Assembly (NCBI RefSeq): GCF_034347385.1
Contig: NZ_CP133777.1
Span: 1,488,001-1,552,000, forward strand
Length of the DNA: 64,000 nt
Direction: 5' to 3'
Origin: Actimicrobium sp. CCC2.4
GTDB lineage: Bacteria > Pseudomonadota > Gammaproteobacteria > Burkholderiales > Burkholderiaceae_D
Below are positions 56,814 to 64,000 of this stretch, in pieces; position 1 is the stretch's first letter, and every line of letters begins with the position of its first letter. A program made the position numbers and the translations under genes. The notes beneath the pieces were generated by a model. It made no database searches. It was not told where the DNA came from and worked only from the letters and a program-made list of their open reading frames with translations.

Positions 56814-59603
56814 ATGAAAGTACTTGAATACATCGGCCTCGATACCAACGCGGTCACTGCCGCCTATCGCAAGGTCGTGGCCGCCATCGAGCGCGATGAT
56901 TTTTCGGCTGCGCAGGTCAAGAAACTGGTCAGCCTCAGTCACGGCAAGTTTTATCGCGCCAAGCTTGGCGACGCCGACCGCTTGCTGTTTTCGCTGGTGC
57001 GGCATGGCGAGCAGGTCTGTGCGCTGATGCTCGAAGTGATCCTCAATCACGACTATGACAAGTCCCGTTTCCTGCGCGGTGCGCGTGTCGACGAAGCGCG
57101 CATTCCGGATCTCGACATTCCCGAAGCACTGCGTGAGGCCCAACCGCTGCGCTATCTGCATCCCGATTCGCTCACTATCCATTTGCTCGACAAGCCGATC
57201 TCGTTCGATGCGGCGCAAGAAGACATTTACCGTCAGTCGCCGCCGCTGATCGTGGTCGGCAGCGCCGGCAGCGGCAAGACCGCGCTGACCCTCGAAAAAC
57301 TCAAGCAGGTCAGCGGCGAGGTGCTGTATGTCACGCACTCGGCTTTCCTCGCCCGCAACGCCCGTGATCTGTATTACGCCAACGGCTACGAGCAGCCCGG
57401 CCAGGAAGCGATCTTTTTGTCGTACCGCGAATTCATCGAATCGATCCGGGTGCCGCCCGGACGCGACGCGCAATGGCGCGATTTTGCAGGCTGGTTCGAA
57501 CGCGTGCGGGTCGGCTTCAAGGGCATCGATGCGCATCAGGCCTTCGAAGAAATCCGCGGTGTCATCACGGCCGGCAGCGCTGGCGTGCTCGATCGCGCAG
57601 CTTATCTGGCGCTGGGTGTCCGGCAGTCGATTTTCAGTGACGAGCAGCGCCCGGCGCTCTACGACCTGTTCGATAAATACCGCGTCTGGCTCGACGGGAG
57701 CGGCCTGTTCGATGTCAACCTGGTGGCGCAGCAATGGCAAGCGCTGGCCGCGCCGCGCTATGACTTCGTCGTCATTGACGAGGTGCAGGACCTGACCGCC
57801 GTGCAGCTCGCGCTGGTGTTGCGCACATTGAAGCAGCCCGGCCGGTTCCTGCTGTGCGGCGACTCGAACCAGATCGTCCATCCGAACTTTTTTTCGTGGG
57901 CTACCGTGCGCAGCGTGTTCTGGCACGATCCGGCGCTGGCCGAGCGCCAGGCGCTGCGCGTGCTGACCGCCAATTTCCGCAATGGCACCGAAGCCACCCG
58001 CGTGGCTAACCAGCTGCTGAAGATCAAGCAGCAGCGTTTCGGCTCGATCGACCGCGAGAGCAATTTCCTGGTCAGCAGTGTCGGCGGCACGACCGGGCAA
58101 GTCGCGCTGATGGCCGACAAGGACAACGTCAAGCGCGACCTCGATCGCCAGACCCGCCAGTCGACCCGCTTTGCGGTGCTGGTCATGCGCGATGAAGACA
58201 AGCCCGCTGCGCGCCAGCATTTCGGCACGCCCTTGCTGTTCTCCATCCATGAAGCCAAGGGGCTCGAGTACGACAACATCGTGCTGTACCGCTTTGTCTC
58301 GGATCATCGCGCCGAGTTTGCCGGCATCGCCGACGGCGTCGACAAGCAGGCGCTCGACATCGACACGCTGGACTACCGGCGTGCGCGCGACAAGACCGAC
58401 AAGTCGTTGGAGGTCTATAAATTTTTCGTCAATGCGCTGTATGTGGCGCTGACGCGGGCGATCTCGAACCTGTATCTGGTCGAGTCCGATGTCTGCCATC
58501 CGTTGTTCGATCTACTCGACCTGGCCGCCGGCGGCGCGGTACAAGTCGAGGCCGGTCGCTCGTCGATGGAAGACTGGCAGAAGGAAGCGCACAAGCTCGA
58601 ACTGCAAGGCAAGCAAGAGCAAGCCGAAGCGATCCGGCGCGACATCCTGCGTCAGGCTGCCGTGCCGTGGCCGGTCTTCGATACCGGCAAGACGCGCGAA
58701 TTGATGGAGAAAGTCTTGCGTGACCACGTGCCCGGCAACAAGCAGCGTCAGCAGCTCTATGACATCGCTACCTGCTTCGATTTGCCGCTACTGGCGCAGT
58801 GGCTGGTGGTCGAGGCCAGGTTCGATGTGGCCAAAAATTTTGCGGCGCAACGCACCGCGTTGCAGGGCAAGAGCTATTCGCCGTATTTTACGAATCACAT
58901 CAAGGACGTGCTGCGCCAGTGCGATCAGTACGGCGTTGATCACCGCCTGCCGCTGAACCAGACACCGCTGATGGTGGCAGCGATCGCCGGCAATATCGCG
59001 CTGGCCGGCGCCTTGCTCGACCGTGGTGCCGACCGCGAGGCCGTCGATCACTACGGCTGGAATGCGCTGCACTGGGCCATGCGCGAAGCCTTCCGCGACA
59101 AGGACTTCGCACGCGGCCCGTTCGCTGCCCTGTATGAATTGCTGGCACCATCCTCGATCGATGTCAGCAGCGGAGACCGGCTGGTGCGTATCGATCGGCA
59201 TCTGGCCGAATATTTGCTGTTCCAGACGATGTGGGTGCTGTTTTCGTCGCGTTTTACGCAGCCCCAGCGGCGACGGTATGCGGCCTTCGAGTCGGCCGCC
59301 ATCCTCGACGCGTGGCAGCACATGCCAGCCAACGTAGTCCGGCCCGAGCGCCGCCAGCGCCAGCATATTTCCAGTGTGCTGTCACGCAACGAAGTCGAGC
59401 GCGACTATGCCCACAACCGGGCCTTGTTCGTGCGGGTGATGCAGGGTTGGTACCAGTTCAATCCGCAGTTGCGGGTGCGCCGCAACCTGCAGGGCAGTGA
59501 TACCTGGGTGCCGGTGTTCGAGGCCTTGAACCTGCCGCTGATTGGCGAGTTTGCCGCGCCGTTTCTGGCCGATCGCATCGCTGCCTATCTGCAGGCAGGC
59601 TGA
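56814..59603 (+). CDS. SF1 (UvrD/Rep-like) helicase with C-terminal ankyrin repeats
   Basis: The 929-residue protein combines three parts. Residues 1-90 form a small domain (KFYRAKLGDADRLLFSLV and CALMLEVILNHDYDKSRFL) that looks like a RelE/ParE-type toxin fold. Residues about 130-560 are a complete SF1 helicase: Walker A GSAGSGKT (149-156), DEVQD (near 322), LCGDSNQIVHP, LTANFRNGTEATRVAN, FSIHEAKGLEYDNIVLYR and YVALTRAISNLYLV. Around 716-765 are ankyrin-like repeats (TPLMVAAIAGNIALAGALLD, WNALHWAMREAF). The order resembles TRANK1-like proteins. DNA or RNA target is unknown. It is a single gene between dcd and the decarboxylase. Confidence 0.85.
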   Translation: MKVLEYIGLDTNAVTAAYRKVVAAIERDDFSAAQVKKLVSLSHGKFYRAKLGDADRLLFSLVRHGEQVCALMLEVILNHDYDKSRFLRGARVDEARIPDLDIPEALREAQPLRYLHPDSLTIHLLDKPISFDAAQEDIYRQSPPLIVVGSAGSGKTALTLEKLKQVSGEVLYVTHSAFLARNARDLYYANGYEQPGQEAIFLSYREFIESIRVPPGRDAQWRDFAGWFERVRVGFKGIDAHQAFEEIRGVITAGSAGVLDRAAYLALGVRQSIFSDEQRPALYDLFDKYRVWLDGSGLFDVNLVAQQWQALAAPRYDFVVIDEVQDLTAVQLALVLRTLKQPGRFLLCGDSNQIVHPNFFSWATVRSVFWHDPALAERQALRVLTANFRNGTEATRVANQLLKIKQQRFGSIDRESNFLVSSVGGTTGQVALMADKDNVKRDLDRQTRQSTRFAVLVMRDEDKPAARQHFGTPLLFSIHEAKGLEYDNIVLYRFVSDHRAEFAGIADGVDKQALDIDTLDYRRARDKTDKSLEVYKFFVNALYVALTRAISNLYLVESDVCHPLFDLLDLAAGGAVQVEAGRSSMEDWQKEAHKLELQGKQEQAEAIRRDILRQAAVPWPVFDTGKTRELMEKVLRDHVPGNKQRQQLYDIATCFDLPLLAQWLVVEARFDVAKNFAAQRTALQGKSYSPYFTNHIKDVLRQCDQYGVDHRLPLNQTPLMVAAIAGNIALAGALLDRGADREAVDHYGWNALHWAMREAFRDKDFARGPFAALYELLAPSSIDVSSGDRLVRIDRHLAEYLLFQTMWVLFSSRFTQPQRRRYAAFESAAILDAWQHMPANVVRPERRQRQHISSVLSRNEVERDYAHNRALFVRVMQGWYQFNPQLRVRRNLQGSDTWVPVFEALNLPLIGEFAAPFLADRIAAYLQAG

Positions 59604-59650
59604 TCAGCACAACCTGATTAGCGTGTGCAGTCCGGTCAGCCTGAGCTCGC

Positions 59651-59689
59651 ATAAAACAAGCCTGCGAGGCCGACTCCGCCCGGAGCCGG
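59651..59689 (-). terminator. Possible terminator of the decarboxylase gene
   Basis: GCCGACTCC (59668-59676) and GGAGCCGGC (59681-59689) pair with one mismatch. On the minus strand the hairpin is followed, nine bases later, by TTGTTTTATG. The distance weakens the case. Confidence 0.35.
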
Positions 59690-59699
59690 CTGGCCGGAT

Positions 59700-61952
59700 C
59701 TACTTGCGCACGCAATCCACGAAGTAGCCGCGCTTGCCATCCACCTCGCGCGTCACCAGACCATGCACATCGGTCTCGAAGCCCGGAAACTTCTCATTGA
59801 AATCCCGCGCGAATTTCAGGTAATCGACGATGGTCTTGTTGAAGCGCTCGCCAGGAATCAGCAGAGGAATACCCGGCGGATAAGGCGTCAGCAGGATAGA
59901 CGTGACACGACCTTCGAGTTCGTCGATCGGTACCCGGTCGATTTCGCGGTGCGCCATCATTGCAAACGCATCCGACGGTTTCATCGCCGGCTGCATGTCC
60001 GACAGATACATCTCGGTAGTCAGGCGCGCGATATCGTAGGCCTTGTAAAAATCATGGATCTGCTGGCACAAATCGCGCAGGCCGATGCGCTCGTAGCGTG
60101 GATTGGCTGCCGCAAATTCGGGCAGGATGCGCCACAGCGGCTGGTTTTTGTCATAGTCGTCCTTGAACTGCTGCAATGCGGTCAGCAGCGTGTTCCAGCG
60201 ACCCTTGGTGATGCCGATCGTGAACATGATGAAGAACGAATACAGCCCGCACTTCTCGATGATCACGCCATGCTCGGCCAGGTACTTGGTGACGATCGAC
60301 GCCGGGATGCCGGTCTCGCCGAACTTGCCGTCGAGCGACAGGCCCGGGTTGACGATGGTGGCCTTGATCGGGTCGAGCATGTTGAAGCCCGGCGCGAGGT
60401 TACCGAATCCATGCCAGTCGTCTTCGGCGCGGATCATCCAGTCGTCGCGCTCGCCGATGCCGTCTTCGGAAAAGGTGTCCGGTCCCCAGACCTGGAACCA
60501 CCAGTCGTGGCCCCATTCGAGGTCGATCTTTTTCATCGCACGGCGGAAGTCCAGCGCTTCGAGAATGCTTTCCTCGACCAGCGCAGTACCGCCCGGTGCT
60601 TCCATCATCGCCGCCGCGACATCGAGCGAAGCGATGATCGAATATTGCGGTGAGGTCGAGGTGTGCATCAGGTAAGCCTCGTTGAAGGCATCCTGGTCGA
60701 GTTTCACGGATTCGGATTCGCGCACCAGGATTTGCGAGGCCTGTGACAGGCCGGCCAGCAACTTGTGCGTCGATTGCGTCGAAAAAATCATCGACTTCTT
60801 GGCGCGCGGGCGGTCCTTGCCGATCGCGTGCATGTCCTTGTAGAAGTCATGGAAGGTCGCATGCGGCAACCATGCTTCGTCAAAATGCAGCGTATCGATT
60901 TCGCCGTCAAGCATCTGCTTGAGGGTTTCGACGTTGTAGATCACGCCGTCGTAAGTCGATTGCGTGATGGTCAGGATGCGCGGTTTCTTGTTCTTGGCTT
61001 CGCGCGCAAACGGATTGGCTTCGATCTTCTTGCGGATGTTTTCCATCGTGAATTCCGACAGCGGAATCGGGCCGATGATGCCGAGGTGATTGCGCGTTGG
61101 CATCAGGAATACCGGGATCGCACCGGTCATGATGATCGCGTGCAGGATCGACTTGTGGCAGTTGCGATCGACCACGACGATGTCGCCCGGCGCGACCGTC
61201 GAATGCCAGACCATCTTGTTGCTGGTGCTGGTGCCGTTGGTGACGAAGTAGCAGTGGTCGGCATTGAAGATGCGTGCCGCGTTGCGTTCGCTGGCAGCGA
61301 CCGGACCGGTATGGTCGAGCAGCTGGCCGAGTTCTTCGACAGCATTGCAGACGTCGGCGCGCAGCATGTTCTCGCCAAAAAATTGATGAAACATCTGGCC
61401 GATCGGCGACTTCAAAAATGCTACGCCGCCCGAGTGACCCGGGCAATGCCATGAGTACGAACCGTCATTGGCGTAATGCACCAACGCGCGGAAGAACGGG
61501 GGCGACAGGCCATCGAGGTAGGACTTGGCTTCGCGGATGATGTGGCGCGCGACGAATTCCGGTGTGTCTTCGAACATGTGGATGAAGCCGTGCAGTTCGC
61601 GCAGGATATCGTTGGGGATATGGCGCGAGGTGCGGGTTTCGCCGTACAGGTAAATCGGGATGTCGGCATTCTTGTGGCGGATTTCGGCGACGAAGGCGCG
61701 CAGCGATTTGAGCGCGTGGTCGGTTTCTTCGTGCGAACCGGCACCGAACTCTTCATCGTCGATGGAGAGGATAAAAGCAGAGGCACGTGATTGCTGTTGC
61801 GCGAACTGCGACAGGTCGCCGTAGCTGGTCACGCCGAGCACTTCCATGCCTTCTTTTTCCATCGCATCGGCGAGGGCGCGGATGCCCAGGCCGGAGGTGT
61901 TTTCAGAGCGGAAGTCCTCGTCGATGATGACGATAGGGAAGCGGAATTTCAT
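59700..61952 (-). CDS. Arginine/lysine/ornithine decarboxylase
   Basis: The 750-residue PLP enzyme has an N-terminal wing domain (FPIVIIDEDFRSENTSGLGI), an aspartate-containing HFDEAWLPHATFHDFY, the PLP lysine in STQSTHKLLAGLSQ, and HCPGHSGGVAFLKSPIGQMF at the substrate side. It belongs to the prokaryotic Orn/Lys/Arg decarboxylase group I (decameric family). Which amino acid is used cannot be told; arginine or lysine are both plausible, giving agmatine or cadaverine and consuming acid. ATG 61952 (MKFRFPIVI) has GGAGAA upstream, so the start at 62099 is rejected. Confidence 0.9.
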   Translation of the reverse strand: MKFRFPIVIIDEDFRSENTSGLGIRALADAMEKEGMEVLGVTSYGDLSQFAQQQSRASAFILSIDDEEFGAGSHEETDHALKSLRAFVAEIRHKNADIPIYLYGETRTSRHIPNDILRELHGFIHMFEDTPEFVARHIIREAKSYLDGLSPPFFRALVHYANDGSYSWHCPGHSGGVAFLKSPIGQMFHQFFGENMLRADVCNAVEELGQLLDHTGPVAASERNAARIFNADHCYFVTNGTSTSNKMVWHSTVAPGDIVVVDRNCHKSILHAIIMTGAIPVFLMPTRNHLGIIGPIPLSEFTMENIRKKIEANPFAREAKNKKPRILTITQSTYDGVIYNVETLKQMLDGEIDTLHFDEAWLPHATFHDFYKDMHAIGKDRPRAKKSMIFSTQSTHKLLAGLSQASQILVRESESVKLDQDAFNEAYLMHTSTSPQYSIIASLDVAAAMMEAPGGTALVEESILEALDFRRAMKKIDLEWGHDWWFQVWGPDTFSEDGIGERDDWMIRAEDDWHGFGNLAPGFNMLDPIKATIVNPGLSLDGKFGETGIPASIVTKYLAEHGVIIEKCGLYSFFIMFTIGITKGRWNTLLTALQQFKDDYDKNQPLWRILPEFAAANPRYERIGLRDLCQQIHDFYKAYDIARLTTEMYLSDMQPAMKPSDAFAMMAHREIDRVPIDELEGRVTSILLTPYPPGIPLLIPGERFNKTIVDYLKFARDFNEKFPGFETDVHGLVTREVDGKRGYFVDCVRK

Positions 61953-62120
61953 GTGTTCTCCAGTGGCCGTATGGGTCACGCGGCAAGTGAGGCGCACCGC
62001 AGGTCGGGGTACGCCGTGAATCGGTAAATTGCCGACAAAATACGGGAACGCGAATTCTCGCAGAAATAGGACGATGGCGGGATGTCCGTTACGTGACATC
62101 GCGCCGTGCCGGACACCGGC

Positions 62121-62705
62121 TTAGTGCGCTGCGCCCAGCAAATGCGGGTACCAGGCCAGCACACCGAGACCAAGGCCGACAGCTGCAATGCCGTAGGCAA
62201 GATACTGCATCCAGCGCCGCCGCGTCAGCAGTGTGATTGCTGCCAGAGAAATTGCGATCTGCTCGGCCGTGGTGGCCAGGGCCCAGCGGTGGTGTTCATG
62301 CATTTGCGCTTCGGACTGCGCGTTGAAGTCGAGCGAGGCTGCTTCCAGTTTTTCGGCGGCTTTCTTGATCTCTTCTTTTTCGGATTTGTAGCGCGCAGCG
62401 TCTGCTTTGTACTTCTCGACGTTGACGCCCGGCAGCGACATCGCCAGTTCGGCCAGGTTTTGCTTGTTCGATTTGGCCTGGTAATAATTCCACTGATTCG
62501 AGGCTTCGGTTTTCTTGATGGCGGCATCGTTCTTGAGCATCGCCGCATTGTTCTGCGTGGCACCGCCCAGGTAGCCAAACAGCGCGCCGACCGTGGCCAG
62601 AATTGCCGTCATGACCGCGATGCGGCCCGAAAATTTGTCGCCGTCGTGACCGGCGTGTTCGACCGCGTGATCGTGGGGTCCGTGGACATGAAAACCGTCT
62701 GACAT
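62121..62705 (-). CDS. DUF4337 membrane protein
   Basis: The 194-residue protein opens with a His-rich segment (MSDGFHVHGPHDHAVEHAGH). A membrane span near residues 27-47 (IAVMTAILATVGALFGYLGG), a long charged coiled-coil-like loop (KSNKQNLAELAMSL to KLEAASLDF) and two C-terminal spans follow. This matches DUF4337. It starts two bases after the folA stop, so the two are cotranscribed. Function is unknown; the His-rich start may bind metal. Confidence 0.85.
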   Translation of the reverse strand: MSDGFHVHGPHDHAVEHAGHDGDKFSGRIAVMTAILATVGALFGYLGGATQNNAAMLKNDAAIKKTEASNQWNYYQAKSNKQNLAELAMSLPGVNVEKYKADAARYKSEKEEIKKAAEKLEAASLDFNAQSEAQMHEHHRWALATTAEQIAISLAAITLLTRRRWMQYLAYGIAAVGLGLGVLAWYPHLLGAAH

Positions 62706-62707
62706 GA

Positions 62708-63196
62708 TTAACCTTTCTGGCGTTGGTAAGTGACGAAGGCGAAATCGAATCCGTTCGATATCGACTGGTGGGGTTCGCGTGCGGTGGCAACCCATTCTGC
62801 CTGATCGATCGCCGGGAAGAACGCATCGCACTCAAAGCGCTGGTTGATTTCGGTAATGATCAAACGGTCAGCCAGCGGCAGCGCCAACCGGTAGATTTCT
62901 GCACCGCCGATGACGAAGACCTCGGCCGCCTGCGGCAAGTCCAGTGCCGCCTGCAGCGAGGCGACGGTCTCGACGCCTTCGTGCTGCCAGTCCGGGTTGC
63001 GGCTGATGACGATGTTGCGGCGGTTTGGTAGCGGCCGGCCGATCGACTCGAAGGTCTTGCGGCCCATCAGGATCGGATGGCCGGTGGTGGTGCGCTTGAA
63101 ATGGGCCAGATCTTCCGGCAGTTTCCACGGCAACGTGTTGCGGATGCCGATGCCGCCGGCGTTATCGGTGGCGACAATCAGGGTCAGAGTAGTCAT
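62708..63196 (-). CDS. folA: Dihydrofolate reductase
   Basis: The 162-residue NADPH enzyme reduces dihydrofolate to tetrahydrofolate. It shows LTLIVATDNAGGIGIRNTLP, the catalytic Asp-containing PWKLPEDLAHFKRTTTGHPI, LMGRKTFESIGRPLPNRRNI and the C-terminal FVIGGAEIYRLALPLADRLI. Length matches chromosomal DHFR. ATG 63196 (MTTLTLIVA) is chosen; the open frame to 63301 is not supported by homology. Confidence 0.96.
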   Translation of the reverse strand: MTTLTLIVATDNAGGIGIRNTLPWKLPEDLAHFKRTTTGHPILMGRKTFESIGRPLPNRRNIVISRNPDWQHEGVETVASLQAALDLPQAAEVFVIGGAEIYRLALPLADRLIITEINQRFECDAFFPAIDQAEWVATAREPHQSISNGFDFAFVTYQRQKG

Positions 63197-63458
63197 GGGG
63201 CGTCTGGGTTTCCGGCAGGCAAAGTGAGCGGGTCGCACGCGATGCGGGATCGCACGTGCCGCCGAATTATACCGGCGCACGCGCTCGTGGCAACTCTGCA
63301 CTACGGGCGGCGATCTGTCGGTTAGTCCCCACGAATATCGATGTTGTTCATGCGATCTCGGTGGCCGGTTCGGTGTGGCAACCGAAGCGGACCGGAGCGG
63401 GTTACGGATGCATTACTTTCGGATGTTTTCGTCATCAATTCAACGGGGAGTCGTACGC

Positions 63459-64000
63459 ATGAAAGTCAGTCAGAACGTCAAATCATGGACCATAGCCGCA
63501 GTGAGCGCGTTGCTCATTGCCGGATGCGGCGGTGGTGGTAGCAGCAACGACGGGGCGACATCACCCCCGGCCGGCGATGCGCCGCCGGCAGCCGCGGGCG
63601 CATCAGGTCGCGTCACCGGCACCGCCGTCGCCAGCGATACCGGCTTGCCACTCGGCAGCGTGCAAGTCCAGCTCGCCGGCAAAACCGTCCTCACGGCGGT
63701 CGATGGCAGTTTTAGCCAGGACGAGGTCGCCAGCGCTGAGCGGCTGGTCGTGCGTCTCGTGCGTGACGGTTACGCCGATGCCTACGCCACCACCGCGGTC
63801 ACGGCCGGCGCGACCGCCAGCGTCACCGCCCGCATGACGCCCATTTCTGCCAGTGCCACGTTCGATAACAGTGCCGGTGCCACCGTGACCGACAGCACCA
63901 GTCCGGCCCGCGTTACGCTGCCACCTTCCAGCATCGTCGACGCTGTCACCGGCGCAGCGCCGCAAGGTGCCGTCACCGTCCGGCTCGCCGCCATCAACCC
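63459..64000 (+). CDS. Lipoprotein with carboxypeptidase-regulatory-like domain (partial at the right edge)
   Basis: The frame is open from ATG 63459 to the end of the window (at least 180 residues). A GGGGAG site precedes the ATG. A signal peptide ends in LLIAGC, a lipobox with cysteine near residue 23, followed by a Gly/Ser linker. GRVTGTAVASDTGLPLGSVQ, then VQLAGKTVLTAVDGSFS looks like a carboxypeptidase-regulatory-like beta domain. The last segment (ARVTLPPSSIVDAVTGAAP, then TVRLAAINP) resembles ZU5/FIIND-like beta domains. The rest is beyond the window. Confidence 0.78.
   Translation, partial: MKVSQNVKSWTIAAVSALLIAGCGGGGSSNDGATSPPAGDAPPAAAGASGRVTGTAVASDTGLPLGSVQVQLAGKTVLTAVDGSFSQDEVASAERLVVRLVRDGYADAYATTAVTAGATASVTARMTPISASATFDNSAGATVTDSTSPARVTLPPSSIVDAVTGAAPQGAVTVRLAAIN

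Noticed and set aside
56550-58499. A 649-codon open frame antisense to dcd and the ankyrin helicase
   Set aside because: The plus strand carries all SF1 motifs; the antisense protein has no recognisable domain.

Overview
The window is a 64 kb chromosomal segment of about 60% GC with dense, mostly housekeeping genes. Gene content and order suggest a betaproteobacterium of order Burkholderiales, most likely family Oxalobacteraceae. Supporting signs are the sulfate ABC operon ending in cysB, scpB-rluB, rimP-nusA-infB-rbfA-truB-typA, an Entner-Doudoroff locus under HexR, and an aat-bpt pair. The taxonomic call is inference from gene content; no rRNA gene is present. I see no phage, insertion sequence, CRISPR array or plasmid function.

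Layout: 34-1050 is a sulfate-binding protein. From 1029 to 6536 its expected partners (cysT-cysW-cysA-cysB, 6660-10384) are displaced by a DUF4143 ATPase, a small FlxA-like protein and a compact stress module. The module holds the anti-sigma factor NrsF, an ECF sigma factor, a DUF1223 thioredoxin-like protein, a YedZ-type cytochrome b, a YedY-type molybdopterin enzyme and a methionine-rich repeat peptide. It matches the SigF/NrsF-YedY1-YedZ1-MrpX hypochlorite-scavenging system described in Azospira suillum, with a DUF1223 protein added at the head of the effector operon. Two divergent promoters of the form GTAAC(C/T)-N16-CGAA sit between the sigma factor and the effector operon. They imply that the sigma factor drives both transcripts, and they fix the sigma factor's start codon.

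10517-14703 is a minus-strand run: NUDIX, aat, bpt (both N-degron aminoacyl transferases), pyrD and a Tas-like aldo/keto reductase. A lone initiator tRNA (14846-14922) has its own promoter. 15108-26486 is the scpB-rluB pair and then the translation/transcription operon rimP-nusA-infB-rbfA-truB followed by typA. A promoter plus intrinsic terminator just upstream of rimP predicts a short terminated leader RNA.

26610-31542 holds a DMT transporter, a beta-alanine/pyruvate-type aminotransferase, a YhcG nuclease, dusA and a small lipoprotein. 31669-38456 is the central sugar locus: pgi-zwf-hexR on the minus strand, diverging from edd-eda, with a HexR-type palindrome in front of each operon. 38610-42109 is a stress-flavoured stretch (DUF3309, cbpA-cbpM, DksA-like, universal stress protein, RcnB-like).

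42319-51981 has a chemoreceptor, a CorC/CNNM-type protein, rpiA, yggX, argA and hrpA. Two copies of a 32-base-arm palindromic repeat lie at the two convergent gene ends there. 52026-64000 contains a protein built of roughly 19-residue LP repeats, an XdhC-family protein, a second DMT transporter, small proteins, dcd, a 929-residue SF1 helicase carrying ankyrin repeats, an Arg/Lys/Orn decarboxylase, DUF4337 and folA. A lipoprotein gene runs off the right edge.
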